The notes under the pieces: model-generated
Database searches by the model: none
What the model saw: only the letters and a program-made list of their open reading frames with translations
What the model was told of the DNA's origin: nothing
Position numbers and translations under genes: made by a program
In this document: positions 45,770 to 54,117 of the stretch, one piece after another
Position numbering within the stretch: position 1 is the first letter of the stretch
Layout: each line of letters opens with the position of its first letter
Assembly: GCF_000686805.1 (NCBI RefSeq)
Contig: NZ_JMLP01000012.1
Span: forward strand, 186,001 to 250,000
DNA from: Bacillus sp. UNC41MFS5
GTDB lineage: Bacteria; Bacillota; Bacilli; Bacillales_B; DSM-18226
Reading direction: 5' to 3'
Length of the DNA stretch: 64,000 bases

Positions 45770-46023
45770 CAGAATTTAAACTTCTGAGGAAACTGTTTGA
45801 TAATTCCATCCGATAAGACGTCCGCAATTTTTATTAGGTGAATTTCCCCTTCATCAAAAGCACGAATATCTCCTTTCCAATCTTTCTTAAGCCTTGCAAC
45901 TACACTATCAGTAACCATTTTTAAGTGTGCATGGAGCAACTGCCTCAAAGTATTCTTATCCCAATTTGGATTGGCGATGCTGAGAAAGGCAGCAAGATCA
46001 TCCGCATTTTTGTACCATGCCTT
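45770..46023 (-). pseudogene. C-terminal fragment of a conserved Bacillus protein
   Basis: An 84-codon minus-strand frame without a start codon encodes KAWYKNADDLAAFLSIANPN ... SDGIIKQFPQKF. It looks like the C-terminal third of a family often mislabelled acetylglutamate kinase in Bacillus genomes (pattern W-NADEIAAFLASINPYW ... MADTMSxGIIRQF). In-frame TAA at 46024-46026 and unrelated AT-rich DNA beyond show that the N-terminal two thirds are gone. The rest of the 45582-46120 gap contains nothing else recognised. Confidence 0.65.
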
Positions 46024-46120
46024 TTATTTCATATTATCTTCGTATTATAATTTTACCTTAAACAAAAATTGAATTAATTAATTCTAAAAGTAAAAACTAT
46101 TTATTAAAGGAGGTTAATTA

Positions 46121-46600
46121 ATGAAATACAAAGCAGAGAAAACTATCGAAATTTCATCCTGGATAATTGTGTCATTATTATTAATAAAATTTACACCAAA
46201 AAATAAAATTCGTGAATCACTAGTTGTATTTTTATTTAAACAAGCACTAACATGGATTTTTGGATTACTAGTGGTAGAAAAAAACTTAATTTCCTATCCA
46301 TATCGCTTATTTTTCAAAAAAGCAAATAAAGCTAATTTTTCATTTGAATACTTTATATATCCTGGACTGTGCGCTTTATTTAGTTTGTACTATCCAAAAA
46401 ATAAATCTAACCTTTTAAAAACCCTGCATTGCTTTATTAGTACTTCTGTAATAGTCATCTTTGAAATAATTGCAGTGAAATATACAAAATTAATTAAATA
46501 TAAAAAATGGACTTGGTATTGGAGTTTTATAACAATTTGGATAACTGATTACTTAACACAAGCTTTTCACAATTGGTTTTTTAAAACTAAATTTTCATGA
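46121..46600 (+). CDS. CBO0543-family membrane protein
   Basis: 159 residues with four to five hydrophobic segments. It has the pattern of the CBO0543 family, common in Bacillus and Clostridium: an early KFTPKNKIRESLVVFLFKQALTWIFG stretch and the closing YKKWTWYWSFITIWITDYLTQAFHNWFF. Function unknown. AAAGGAGG precedes the ATG. Strongly AT-rich codon use. Followed by its own terminator. Confidence 0.75.
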   Translation: MKYKAEKTIEISSWIIVSLLLIKFTPKNKIRESLVVFLFKQALTWIFGLLVVEKNLISYPYRLFFKKANKANFSFEYFIYPGLCALFSLYYPKNKSNLLKTLHCFISTSVIVIFEIIAVKYTKLIKYKKWTWYWSFITIWITDYLTQAFHNWFFKTKFS

Positions 46601-46602
46601 AT

Positions 46603-46632
46603 AAAAAGGAGCAGTTAGACTGCCCCTTTTAT
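46603..46632 (+). terminator. Terminator
   Basis: AAAAAGG-AGCAG pairs with CTGCC-CCTTTT around TTAGA, directly behind the CBO0543 gene. Confidence 0.8.
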
Positions 46633-46639
46633 TAAGTTA

Positions 46640-46983
46640 AATGCACGATATCAGTCACGTGCTATAAAAGATAGGACTGGATTTTTAACTCTCTTGTTCC
46701 ACTCCACGTTACTTTACTAAGAAAAGCTGTCAGAGTTGGCAGCCCTAATTATTTAGGTTACCCTTTAATTTATCTAATTTCTTTAAAAGTCCGACAAAAA
46801 CTCTAATTGTAAACATTGTGAAAGTACACGATCCGGAAGTGTGGAAAGGTGTCCATTTATTCCATTTGAATAATCAGAATTCTTTACAACGAATCCCTCT
46901 CTAGGCCCCCTTAAACCACTTCAGATTGTGGTTCTCCCACTTGCCTAAAAGTCTTTTTAGAGTAACAGATTATTCCTGCTTTA
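46640..46983. other. Intergenic stretch, nothing recognised
   Basis: About 340 bp with no convincing frame, promoter or terminator. Only small hairpins (GCACG/CGTGC near 46645; GCTG/CAGC near 46725) are visible. It probably belongs to the decayed zone that continues to the right. Confidence 0.5.
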
Positions 46984-47318
46984 TTCTTGTTAGGAAATAA
47001 GTTGATACAAATACCGTATAATAAGTACGACAATATATCCTCAATTTTATCTGAAAAAAACTGATGCTAAGGGAATCACATTTTTTAATACTGTGATATC
47101 GACATCATCGGTTCCGTGAAGATATTTTTTGACAACTTTTTCAAGCAAGGATTCGTATAATAATGTTTCGTCAACAATATTTTCACAATACATAAAAATA
47201 ATTTGCTTCCCTTTAATATTTCGAAGGTTTAGAATTTAAAATCTATATCCTCACAATGTGTAAGTTTATCTTGGAAAAATTTATAATTTTTCTCTATAGA
47301 ATCGGTTAATTTTTCCAT
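46984..47318 (-). pseudogene. Degraded GerA-type spore germination receptor fragment
   Basis: The ATG at 47318 has a GGAAG ribosome site and encodes MEKLTDSIEKNYKFFQDKL ... EDIDFKF, then a stop. Shifting frame restores NLRNIKGKQIIFMYCENIVD and LLYESLLEKVVKKYLHGTDDVDI. A second shift at a run of seven T (near 47050-47060) leads into SDKIEDILSYLLYGICINLF. This order and wording resemble the N-terminal soluble domain of GerA-family A subunits. At least two frameshifts are present, and the membrane part is absent. A dead copy. Confidence 0.65.
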
Positions 47319-47365
47319 AAAATTCTTCCTTTTTTATTATTTACACTATTGGATTCAGTTTATAA

Positions 47366-48325
47366 TTATTTAATTGATTTACTAGATACTGGTGGTTCAT
47401 TTAACCAACCTTTTTTAACCAATAATTTAAACCCTTTTTCTGAAAAACTTTGGACCTGTTCCATTAATTCACTTAGTATTTTGACATGATTCTTCTTATA
47501 ACTAGATACAGCAGCGTTTTGTAAATTTATTATTCCAATAGGATTTAAAAACATAATTAGGTTCGTCATTAACTTATCTGAAAATGGAGATTCAGGGACC
47601 CTATGAACGAAGCTCTCTAGTCCAGTTGTAGTACTAATTCCGTTTTCCCTGAAAATATCCGATAAAGTAGCAGCTTGATGAAATGCTATTTTCTTGCCAT
47701 CAATAAATAATTGCTTTGACTCTTCATCTTTTACAACATCAGCAAAAGCAGCGCATAGAGCAACACCAACATTATTGCATTGAAGTGCACTGTACATATG
47801 TCCCAATTCTACCGCATTAAGTGGTCTCAATTGTGTAGATACAACCTTAAACAGTTTACTCTCTCTTTCATGTGCTTTCATGTATAAAAATGGACTGTTT
47901 TGTAACAAGTTCTTTTCTTTTAATAAACCTAAAAGAGATTCATCAATTTGAATAATCTTAGTAAGGACTTCACTAAAGAATTTCTTTACATTCATATCCG
48001 CTAGTTCTGAATATTGAGAAGCGAGGACCCGCATCCCATTTCCGGTAATATGCTTAAGAATTTCAATGATTAATTGATCGGTAAAAAGCTTTACTGAGGA
48101 GTTATATAAATCAACTTCACTGAAAAATGGCGTTTCATTATAACCGCTGTTATTTAATATCTTTGTAGCCTCTTTTTCTTGAAATGTAGATAATGAATTG
48201 ATTTCATCTAGAACACTTCTCAAATCTTTATCTTCAGCAGTGTCAATAAGATTTTTTAAAAAAATATTAACCATATTCGAACTTGATTGTAGATACCAAA
48301 GAAAGCCGAACTCATTTACGTTCAT
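47366..48325 (-). CDS. DUF3231 protein
   Basis: 319 residues, almost entirely helical, built of two similar halves (NEFGFLWYLQSSSNMVNIFLKNLIDTAEDKDLRSVL and NAVELGHMYSALQCNNVGVALCAAFADVVKDEESKQLF). It ends in FSEKGFKLLVKKGWLNEPP, the typical end of DUF3231 proteins. These are common in Bacillus and may be ferritin-like in fold; no activity is known. It lies 48 bp behind the dead germination fragment on the same strand. Start with AGGAGCCTTTTGT upstream. Confidence 0.8.
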   Translation of the reverse strand: MNVNEFGFLWYLQSSSNMVNIFLKNLIDTAEDKDLRSVLDEINSLSTFQEKEATKILNNSGYNETPFFSEVDLYNSSVKLFTDQLIIEILKHITGNGMRVLASQYSELADMNVKKFFSEVLTKIIQIDESLLGLLKEKNLLQNSPFLYMKAHERESKLFKVVSTQLRPLNAVELGHMYSALQCNNVGVALCAAFADVVKDEESKQLFIDGKKIAFHQAATLSDIFRENGISTTTGLESFVHRVPESPFSDKLMTNLIMFLNPIGIINLQNAAVSSYKKNHVKILSELMEQVQSFSEKGFKLLVKKGWLNEPPVSSKSIK

Positions 48326-48489
48326 ACAAAAGGCTCCTTCATTATTTATTTTCTCTTATTTAGAATGACAAAAATATTGGTAATTATTCAGGGTATATTT
48401 CTAATTAATACATTTAGTCTCAATCTCAAACTTTATTAATTATTGTAATTTATATAATTTAATTAGAGTTTCAAAAAAAAATACTAATT

Positions 48490-48960
48490 TCACTGGCTCT
48501 CAGGTTTCTCAATAGCTTTTTTAATGATTTTCATTAGTAAAAGCCCTATCCAAATTCCTGGTATCACGCACAAAATTGGTAACCATATTGGGCCAAATAA
48601 AAATCCGGATATCTTGAAAGTTGATGAATATATACACCCCACTGTTACAAAGAAAGCACAAAAAACGAATGGTAAATAAGAATATTTTCTATTTCCTCCA
48701 CCAGCATCTTTATAAGCATCCCACATAGCAAAAAAGTATAAACAAGGGTAAAACATTAGCCATAAGTAATCAGTTTGAGCAATGGCTTTTTCGATTTCTC
48801 CATGAAAACTAGAAATTATAACAACATTAAAATTTGCATTTACATTTATAAGGAATTCTAAAAATACAAAAACAATACCTTTTATTAGTTTGCCATTTAA
48901 AAATTGACCAAAGCCAGGAAGAGCAATACTCCATAGTAATACTTCTTTTGAGTTAGCCAC
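48490..48960 (-). CDS. Small polytopic membrane protein with PGFGQ motif
   Basis: 156 residues, four to five transmembrane segments. The start VLLWSIALPGFGQFLNGKLIKGIVF has the PG-GQ-NGK-KG pattern seen in TM2/DUF5683-like small membrane proteins. Function unknown. AAGGAGC precedes the ATG. Alone on the minus strand; the flanks are gene debris. Confidence 0.65.
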   Translation of the reverse strand: MANSKEVLLWSIALPGFGQFLNGKLIKGIVFVFLEFLINVNANFNVVIISSFHGEIEKAIAQTDYLWLMFYPCLYFFAMWDAYKDAGGGNRKYSYLPFVFCAFFVTVGCIYSSTFKISGFLFGPIWLPILCVIPGIWIGLLLMKIIKKAIEKPESQ

Positions 48961-49260
48961 CTAATTCAAGCTCCTTACCAAGTTTCGTATAGTGTGATTA
49001 TGCCCATTGTAAAAAAGGCAATCGCACTAATCTTTATTCATTAAAAACTTAATTAGTTTTTTATTGTGGAAATAAAATTTAACATTACACCAACGTAACC
49101 TTAGAATGTCCTGCTCAACATAAAAAATGTGATGAAAATTACAGTGATGGCATTTCATTTCTAAATATTAATAAACAGAGATATCCAATAAAAAGACGTG
49201 CTTCTATCAACATGGAAAGTGATTTATGTTAATAATTCCTTCTATCAACTGTATTTCCTC
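48961..49260. other. Intergenic stretch with a short orphan frame
   Basis: A 50-codon plus-strand frame without start codon (49083-49232) encodes VTLECPAQHKKCDENYSDG and more, which reads like coding sequence but was not assigned. An 11-bp direct repeat CTTCTATCAAC occurs at 49201 and 49239, next to the IS remnant. Nothing else is seen. Confidence 0.4.
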
Positions 49261-49556
49261 ATTATAGATGAAGTTCTTGCCCCCATCAGTTAAACCAATG
49301 AACATACATAGTCCCTAAGTTCTTTTGTTAATTCTTCTAAACTAGTAAAGTGTTTTCCTCATACAAACTCAGTTTTAATTATCTTAAATGTTGCCTCTGC
49401 CACCGCATTGTCATATGGGCAGCCTTTCAGGCTCAACGATCGCTAGATTTTGAAAGTTTCTAGAGCCTCATCAATAATCTTGTTTTTGAACTCACTTCCT
49501 CGATCTGTTGTTTTAATTCTGGGGAAATTGATTTTTCGAGGGTTAAAATTCCCTAA
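49261..49556 (-). mobile_element. Degraded IS3-family transposase (OrfB, integrase core) remnant
   Basis: Minus-strand translation gives NFNPRKINFPRIKTTDRGSE, then FKNKIIDEALETFKI-stop-RSLSLKGCPYDNAVAEATFK, then IIKTEFV-stop-GKHFTSLEELTKELRDYV, a frameshift and HWFN. The words DRGSEF, SLKGCPYDNAVAE and the final Glu of the DDE triad are diagnostic of IS3-family OrfB. At least two stops and one frameshift show it is dead. OrfA, the N-terminal half of OrfB and clear terminal inverted repeats are missing. Confidence 0.85.
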
Positions 49557-49687
49557 ACAAACTTAATATCCAACCATGGTAGGTATTGTTCAGCAATTTG
49601 ATGAAGAGCACGAAACCATAAATTTTCTCCGCCCTAACAATATTCAAATAGAAAAAGTTACTGACGAAATCTTTTAAGGAGGAAATT

Positions 49688-49804
49688 ATGAAAGAGTTTA
49701 TTATTTCATATATAGAAGATAATGAAATTAGTGGCCATAAAAAGGAAATCCTCGTTTTGGGCGAAGACTTTCAATCATGCTATGAAGAGCATATTCAAAA
49801 ATAA
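49688..49804 (+). CDS. Short ORF, unknown
   Basis: 38 codons (MKEFIISYIEDNEISGHKKE... ending EEHIQK) with an excellent AAGGAGG 7 bases before the ATG. A preceding 33-codon frame (49576-49677) ends 10 bp upstream of it, so the pair may be a miniature operon or fragments of a longer decayed gene. No family recognised. Confidence 0.4.
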   Translation: MKEFIISYIEDNEISGHKKEILVLGEDFQSCYEEHIQK

Positions 49805-49830
49805 AACAAATTTTTTATTAGGGAAGCCTA

Positions 49831-50106
49831 TTATTCATTTATATCTAATCGAGATAAATTTAAAGAAAGTTCATCTAATACTAAAAATACACAACCAAAA
49901 ACGGTTCTGTAATCGATATAGTCCCCTTTAACTTCAACATTTATCTCAATAATATTCCTTTTATTATGTATGTACTTTTCTTCAAATTGATTAAAATTAA
50001 TACTTGTAACAGATACACTAATTTCCTCTAAGGATTTTTTTAGCTCTCTTTCAAATATTGAATTATTAAAGTTTTCCCTGAAGAAAATACGAATAGTAAA
50101 TTTCAT
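49831..50106 (-). CDS. Small protein of unknown function
   Basis: 91 residues with a strong ribosome site (AAGGAGGATTTAAA) before the ATG. Predicted alternating strands and helices (MKFTIRIFFRENFNNSIFERELKKSLEEI). No membrane segment. Family not recognised. It is convergent to the short ORF at 49688 with a 26-bp gap. Confidence 0.55.
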   Translation of the reverse strand: MKFTIRIFFRENFNNSIFERELKKSLEEISVSVTSINFNQFEEKYIHNKRNIIEINVEVKGDYIDYRTVFGCVFLVLDELSLNLSRLDINE

Positions 50107-50249
50107 TTTAAATCCTCCTTCTACTTATGATTTGCCAAATCTTCCCTACTTAACCGAATAACTTGTGTATCTTTTTCCCATTTAATTTATTCAAGTCGAA
50201 AAATAACGATCTACAGGAATGCTAAACTGTACCGTAGCGAATAAAAAAA

Positions 50250-50275
50250 AGCGATCCTCTAAGTATCGCTCATTT
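50250..50275 (-). terminator. Terminator-like hairpin
   Basis: AGCGAT pairs with ATCGCT over a 9-base loop. On the minus strand it is followed by eight T. It is 300 bp beyond the stop of the next minus-strand gene. The stretch 50107-50565 otherwise holds only a 23-codon frame at 50398-50469 that is not supported. Confidence 0.6.
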
Positions 50276-50565
50276 TACATTATTGCACCCGTTTGTGAAC
50301 AAATGAGTTGTTTTCTTTCAACTTCTGTCCGCTGTTGACTTTGAATTAAATATTAGCCTTTACTAACAATGTAAAGAAATCCTCAAGGAAAAAAATACTA
50401 TGGTTTTTCTTTCTGTTTTCGTTTTTGCGTTCTTCCATTCGGAATGGCTGGAATCCATTCTTTTTCCATTAACCTGCACAGTTACAAAAAAAATGGCCTT
50501 GCTTTTTTATTGAAAGCAAAGTATCAAAAGTTTAAGTACTTCTCACCTTTGTTTTGTAGCCTGTG

Positions 50566-51156
50566 TTAACGGTACCGCTCTTCCTTAAATGGATTTGCTG
50601 TCATCGAATAGCCACGCTCTTCCCAAAAACCAGCCTCGTCTACTTTCATAAACTCAATCCCCGAAACCCACTTTGTGCCTTTCCATAGATAAAATACTTC
50701 TGGTGGAATAAACCTTAGTGGATAACCATGTTTTTGATCAATATCATGCCAATCATGATTTTTATCCTTCCAACGGTATACAAACAAAGAATCGTCCCCT
50801 AATAAAGGCTCTAGAGGCAGGTTTGCAGAATAACCAAATCTATCCCCATTGTAGTAACCGTAAATTTTAATGTATTTTACACCTTCATTAATTTCAACAA
50901 ATTTCAATAACTCTCTAAGTGCAATTCCTTCAAAAGTTGTATCAAATTTAGACCAGGTGGTAACACAATGCATGTTAACGCTTGATATGGTCTTTGGAAG
51001 CTCCATGATTTCCTTATAGGATAAGGACTTTTCTTCCTTCACCTCACCAAAAAGTCTGAAATTCCATGTGATTTCATTAAACTCGGGAACATCCCCTGTG
51101 TGTAGTATTGGCCATTTTTCTGTTTCAATTTGGCCAGGTGGAAGCTGCTTTTTCAT
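50566..51156 (-). CDS. Sulfite-oxidase-like molybdopterin oxidoreductase (YuiH-like)
   Basis: 196 residues. A single molybdopterin-binding domain of the sulfite oxidase/YedY fold: the Mo-coordinating cysteine in SSVNMHCVTTWSKFDTTFEGIALREL and the cofactor-contacting C-terminal stretch KHGYPLRFIPPEVFYLWKGTKWVSGIEFM. No heme domain, dimerisation domain or Tat signal, so it is cytosolic. It is close to what I recall of B. subtilis YuiH. The ATG at 51156 is chosen for its AGGGATGG site and for the usual PPGQ start; the frame opens 10 codons earlier. Substrate unknown. Confidence 0.85.
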   Translation of the reverse strand: MKKQLPPGQIETEKWPILHTGDVPEFNEITWNFRLFGEVKEEKSLSYKEIMELPKTISSVNMHCVTTWSKFDTTFEGIALRELLKFVEINEGVKYIKIYGYYNGDRFGYSANLPLEPLLGDDSLFVYRWKDKNHDWHDIDQKHGYPLRFIPPEVFYLWKGTKWVSGIEFMKVDEAGFWEERGYSMTANPFKEERYR

Positions 51157-51382
51157 CTTACACCATCCCTTTTTCATCTTAAACATTAATTAAATCACAG
51201 TGTTTTGTATATTATGCTTCAAAATAATGAAAGCATGCTGTAGTCAAATTCGTTATTTGAGATTTACCTAAAATTTGGAACCAGTATATTCCAATAAATT
51301 TCTTATTCCACTATCCTGCCAGTTAGTTCAAGAAAGTCTATTCTTACCATAATAGGAACGACAATATGTTACTTTATCGTAT

Positions 51383-51511
51383 TTACAACTTTTTATAGAC
51401 ATCTGCATAAGCAAATTTCAACTGTTCCCGTAGCCCCTTATTTTCATTTTGGAGTTTCTTTATCTTCCTTTTTAGGAATTCGATTAAAGCATCCTTGTTA
51501 CTATCATCCAT
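51383..51511 (-). pseudogene. C-terminal fragment resembling Tn554 TnpC (DUF6262)
   Basis: 42 codons (MDDSNKDALIEFLKRKIKKL ... GLREQLKFAYADVYKKL) forming one coiled coil with the LREQL-AYG/ADVY-like ending typical of TnpC-type accessory proteins of Tn554-like transposons. There is no ribosome site, and a stop lies three codons upstream of the ATG. Most likely the tail of a lost gene. The rest of 51157-51667 holds nothing recognised. Confidence 0.5.
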
Positions 51512-51667
51512 ATTATTTGCTTAAGTTGTTTAACTGTTAGTGCTTGTGCCTGTCCTTCCAGGTGATGATTTTTATATGCAAGAAAATGAAAATGGATGTT
51601 TAAAATTAGGGTGTAGATGAAATTTTTGGGTAATATGTTCGTAATTATAATTTAAAGGGGGAGATCA

Positions 51668-51748
51668 TCTTTTAAAAAAATATTATCAATTTCAGCACTT
51701 GTTTTACTATTGCTAGTAGGTTGTCAAGGGGCTAAAAACAGACCATAG
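51668..51748 (+). pseudogene. Lipoprotein signal-peptide fragment lacking a start codon
   Basis: Behind a strong AAAGGGGGA site the frame reads FKKILSISALVLLLLVGCQG, a lipoprotein signal peptide with lipobox LLVGC. It ends at TAG after AKNRP. The expected ATG/TTG is replaced by TTT/TTA. It is a remnant of a lipoprotein gene truncated at both ends. Confidence 0.6.
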
Positions 51749-51836
51749 ACAAAAGTAATGCGGTAAAATTTCTTATTAATCTCCGCTAAATGTAATAATA
51801 ATTTTAATAAATATGTCCTTTTGGAGTGTGAAATGA

Positions 51837-53405
51837 TTGCTTTATTTAGAGAAAAACCATGACCCACGAAGGAACTCCGCAATTCTTGACGAAATTACCA
51901 ACCAATTTGACTTATCAAAGGCTATTCAAGACACCGAACAACTTTTTAATCAATTCCCAGTAAGTAAAACCTCTCATCGTGGTAAGGATGGACGTCATTC
52001 TACAGGAACTCTTTCGCAAAAAATGGCAGCATGTTTTTATCGCTTTTTATCCACCTACACAACTTCCGATTCTCGTGGAAAGGTTAAAATAGATACGGCT
52101 GGAGACGTTGTACCAGATTGGAAAGATCTGTTGGACAATGAGTTCATTCATCTAGAAAATAATGTGGAGATAGTAGTCGATGTAGTGGATTATGGGGCTG
52201 TTGGCGATGGAAAAACGGATAACACCCTTGCCTTTAAAAAAGCAATTGGCAACGGTAAAGTGAAAGTAATAATACCGGCTGGCGTCTTTATCACAAAGGG
52301 AATCCAACTGCCCTCCTATACTATGCTTGTTGGCGCAGGAAAAGGTGTGACGACCATTAAACTACATGATTCAGCTAAAAAAGGCACTCGGCTGATCACA
52401 AACGCAGACCATTGGAAGGGTAATCACCATCTTTTCGTTGGGGAATTAAGTTTGGATTGGAATATAGAAAGGCTTGGCGATGTAGGGAAAACAAGTACAT
52501 GGGGAAATCATTCGAGCTGTTTAACCTATGCAAAGGTGACTTATGGCTGGGTAAAGGATGTTGAAGCGATGAATCCAGGGCTGCATTGCTTTGATATTTC
52601 ATCGACTTTGTACAATTATGCTGGCGACGGTTTTCGCGCCCACGGCGGCAGCAAGTTTGTCTGGCTGGATAACTTAAACGGCTATGGCTTTGGTGATGAT
52701 GGAATTACCACCCATCACAGTGATTATATCTTTATCTCCCGCTGCCATATGTCTGACCCGAGTGGACGTGCCCACAAGAAGGGATTTTCTAATTCTAATG
52801 GGTTTGAGGTCGATGATGGTTCGAGGAATGTGGTACTAGTTAATAATTCTTCGTCTAGGTGCTTTGGCGGGGTTGAAATTAAAGCGCACGAAAATTCATC
52901 AGCCGCTTCAAATGTCCATATTATCGGGCATATTTCCGTCAATGATAACCGCTCGTTTAATTTCCGGCATATCGGACATCACAAAAGTACCGATGCTGAA
53001 TCAAAAACGGCCTATAATATTTGTGCTACGAATCTTGTAGCCATCGCGCCAATTTTTACTGAGTTATATAAGGACTCAACACCGCGCGGAATGGTGGTCT
53101 CCGCTTATAAAAATGTCGTAATCAACCATTTTACTTTGATTGGTGATCCCAATTATGACTACAAAGGCCAACCAGTTATTGCTGTTCAGTATCGGGCTAG
53201 GAACGTAATATTAAAGAATATATTGGCCAAGGATTTTAAAAAAGCAGGGAGCGATATTAAAGTATTCGGTGGAGAGAATCGCGCCGATTCTATACAAATT
53301 TGTAATGTGACGAGCCGAAATTCTGCACCTAAAGTGATCGAAATCGGCCCAGGTATCCTAGATGTTACAATTGAAAATACAAAAAGCGTCGACAACTATT
53401 TGTGA
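51837..53405 (+). CDS. Pectate-lyase-superfamily (GH28-like beta-helix) protein
   Basis: 522 residues. A ~110-residue helical N-terminal region is followed by the Pectate_lyase_3 signature VDVVDYGAVGDGKTDNTLAFKKAI (about 115-138). A right-handed beta-helix follows (LGDGITTHHSDYIFISRC-type turns, FGGVEIKAHENSSAASNVHIIGH). There is no signal peptide. Similar proteins occur as phage tail-spike-like or teichoic-acid-related proteins in Bacillus, so polysaccharide binding or cleavage is likely. The frame begins with TTG at 51837 behind TTTTGGAG. An out-of-frame ATG at 51834 has better spacing but gives only nine codons. The start is therefore uncertain and a 5' frameshift is possible. Confidence 0.72.
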   Translation: MLYLEKNHDPRRNSAILDEITNQFDLSKAIQDTEQLFNQFPVSKTSHRGKDGRHSTGTLSQKMAACFYRFLSTYTTSDSRGKVKIDTAGDVVPDWKDLLDNEFIHLENNVEIVVDVVDYGAVGDGKTDNTLAFKKAIGNGKVKVIIPAGVFITKGIQLPSYTMLVGAGKGVTTIKLHDSAKKGTRLITNADHWKGNHHLFVGELSLDWNIERLGDVGKTSTWGNHSSCLTYAKVTYGWVKDVEAMNPGLHCFDISSTLYNYAGDGFRAHGGSKFVWLDNLNGYGFGDDGITTHHSDYIFISRCHMSDPSGRAHKKGFSNSNGFEVDDGSRNVVLVNNSSSRCFGGVEIKAHENSSAASNVHIIGHISVNDNRSFNFRHIGHHKSTDAESKTAYNICATNLVAIAPIFTELYKDSTPRGMVVSAYKNVVINHFTLIGDPNYDYKGQPVIAVQYRARNVILKNILAKDFKKAGSDIKVFGGENRADSIQICNVTSRNSAPKVIEIGPGILDVTIENTKSVDNYL

Positions 53406-53986
53406 CGCTTTTCTTCTTTTTCTAGGGTCATTTCATCGACCAGTTTTTCTGCCACCTTGCGATATAAATTACTCATATGAACGAGAGAAGAAATCATTAA
53501 TACCTGCTCAAGATCCTGCGATTTTCCTTGATTAACTTCGATTATTTCTTTTTTAACCCCCTTTACCCTTTCCCCAATGTCTACTTTGAAATCATCAACA
53601 TTTTGGCGGGTTAAATTCAGATAACTGGTATAAAAAGAATCAAGTTCAATTTCCTCACTGATAATTTTTTGATTGATCCCAGCAAGGGTAGCTTTAATAT
53701 CATTAATTGAAAGTGCCCCTTTTAGTTGGTATATCAAACTCATCAGGATGAGATGCTCTTTTGAATATTTCTTATTTTGGATTGGAAAAATGAGTTTTCC
53801 TTTCGCGTAATTATTGATCATCGTTTTGGTGAGGACCTTGTCGTCTTCATTCCGCTTCGTTTCCGTGAATTTATTTTCAAATAATTGGATCACCTGGTCC
53901 ATATATAAATCGATCTTTGGTATTTCCTCTAACGTTAATCTTGCATCTAAGCCGAGCTGCTCAATAATTTTATTGATATTTTCCAA
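53396..53986 (-). CDS. DUF1836 protein
   Basis: 196 residues, helical, with a MerR/HTH-like first half (LTLEEIPKIDLYMDQVIQLFENKF ... VLTKTMINNYAKGKLIFPIQNKKYSKEHLILMSLIYQLKGALSI). This matches the DUF1836 pattern of Firmicutes. The TTG at 53986 (giving LENINKIIEQLGL, with GGGG 8 bases upstream) is preferred over the ATG at 54004. Its 3' end overlaps the beta-helix gene tail to tail by 10 bp. It is divergent from trhA, and these two families are often neighbours, so it may regulate it. Confidence 0.8.
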   Translation of the reverse strand: MENINKIIEQLGLDARLTLEEIPKIDLYMDQVIQLFENKFTETKRNEDDKVLTKTMINNYAKGKLIFPIQNKKYSKEHLILMSLIYQLKGALSINDIKATLAGINQKIISEEIELDSFYTSYLNLTRQNVDDFKVDIGERVKGVKKEIIEVNQGKSQDLEQVLMISSLVHMSNLYRKVAEKLVDEMTLEKEEKRHK

Positions 53987-54117
53987 TTTAAAAACCCCGT
54001 TCATTCGCTTAATATTTTTTATTATACCTAAACATATATCCATTGACTAGGTGTGAATATATAAGTATTATTATAAGTAGTTATCAAAACTACATGTTGT
54101 ATTAGGAGGCATTACAA

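Noticed and set aside
49083..49232. 50-codon plus-strand coding remnant (CPAQHKKCDENYSDG)
   Set aside because: Composition looks coding, but no start, ribosome site or recognised family; reported only in the note on that stretch.
50398..50469. 23-codon minus-strand ORF MEKEWIPAIPNGRTQKRK
   Set aside because: No proper ribosome site and no similarity; too short to support.
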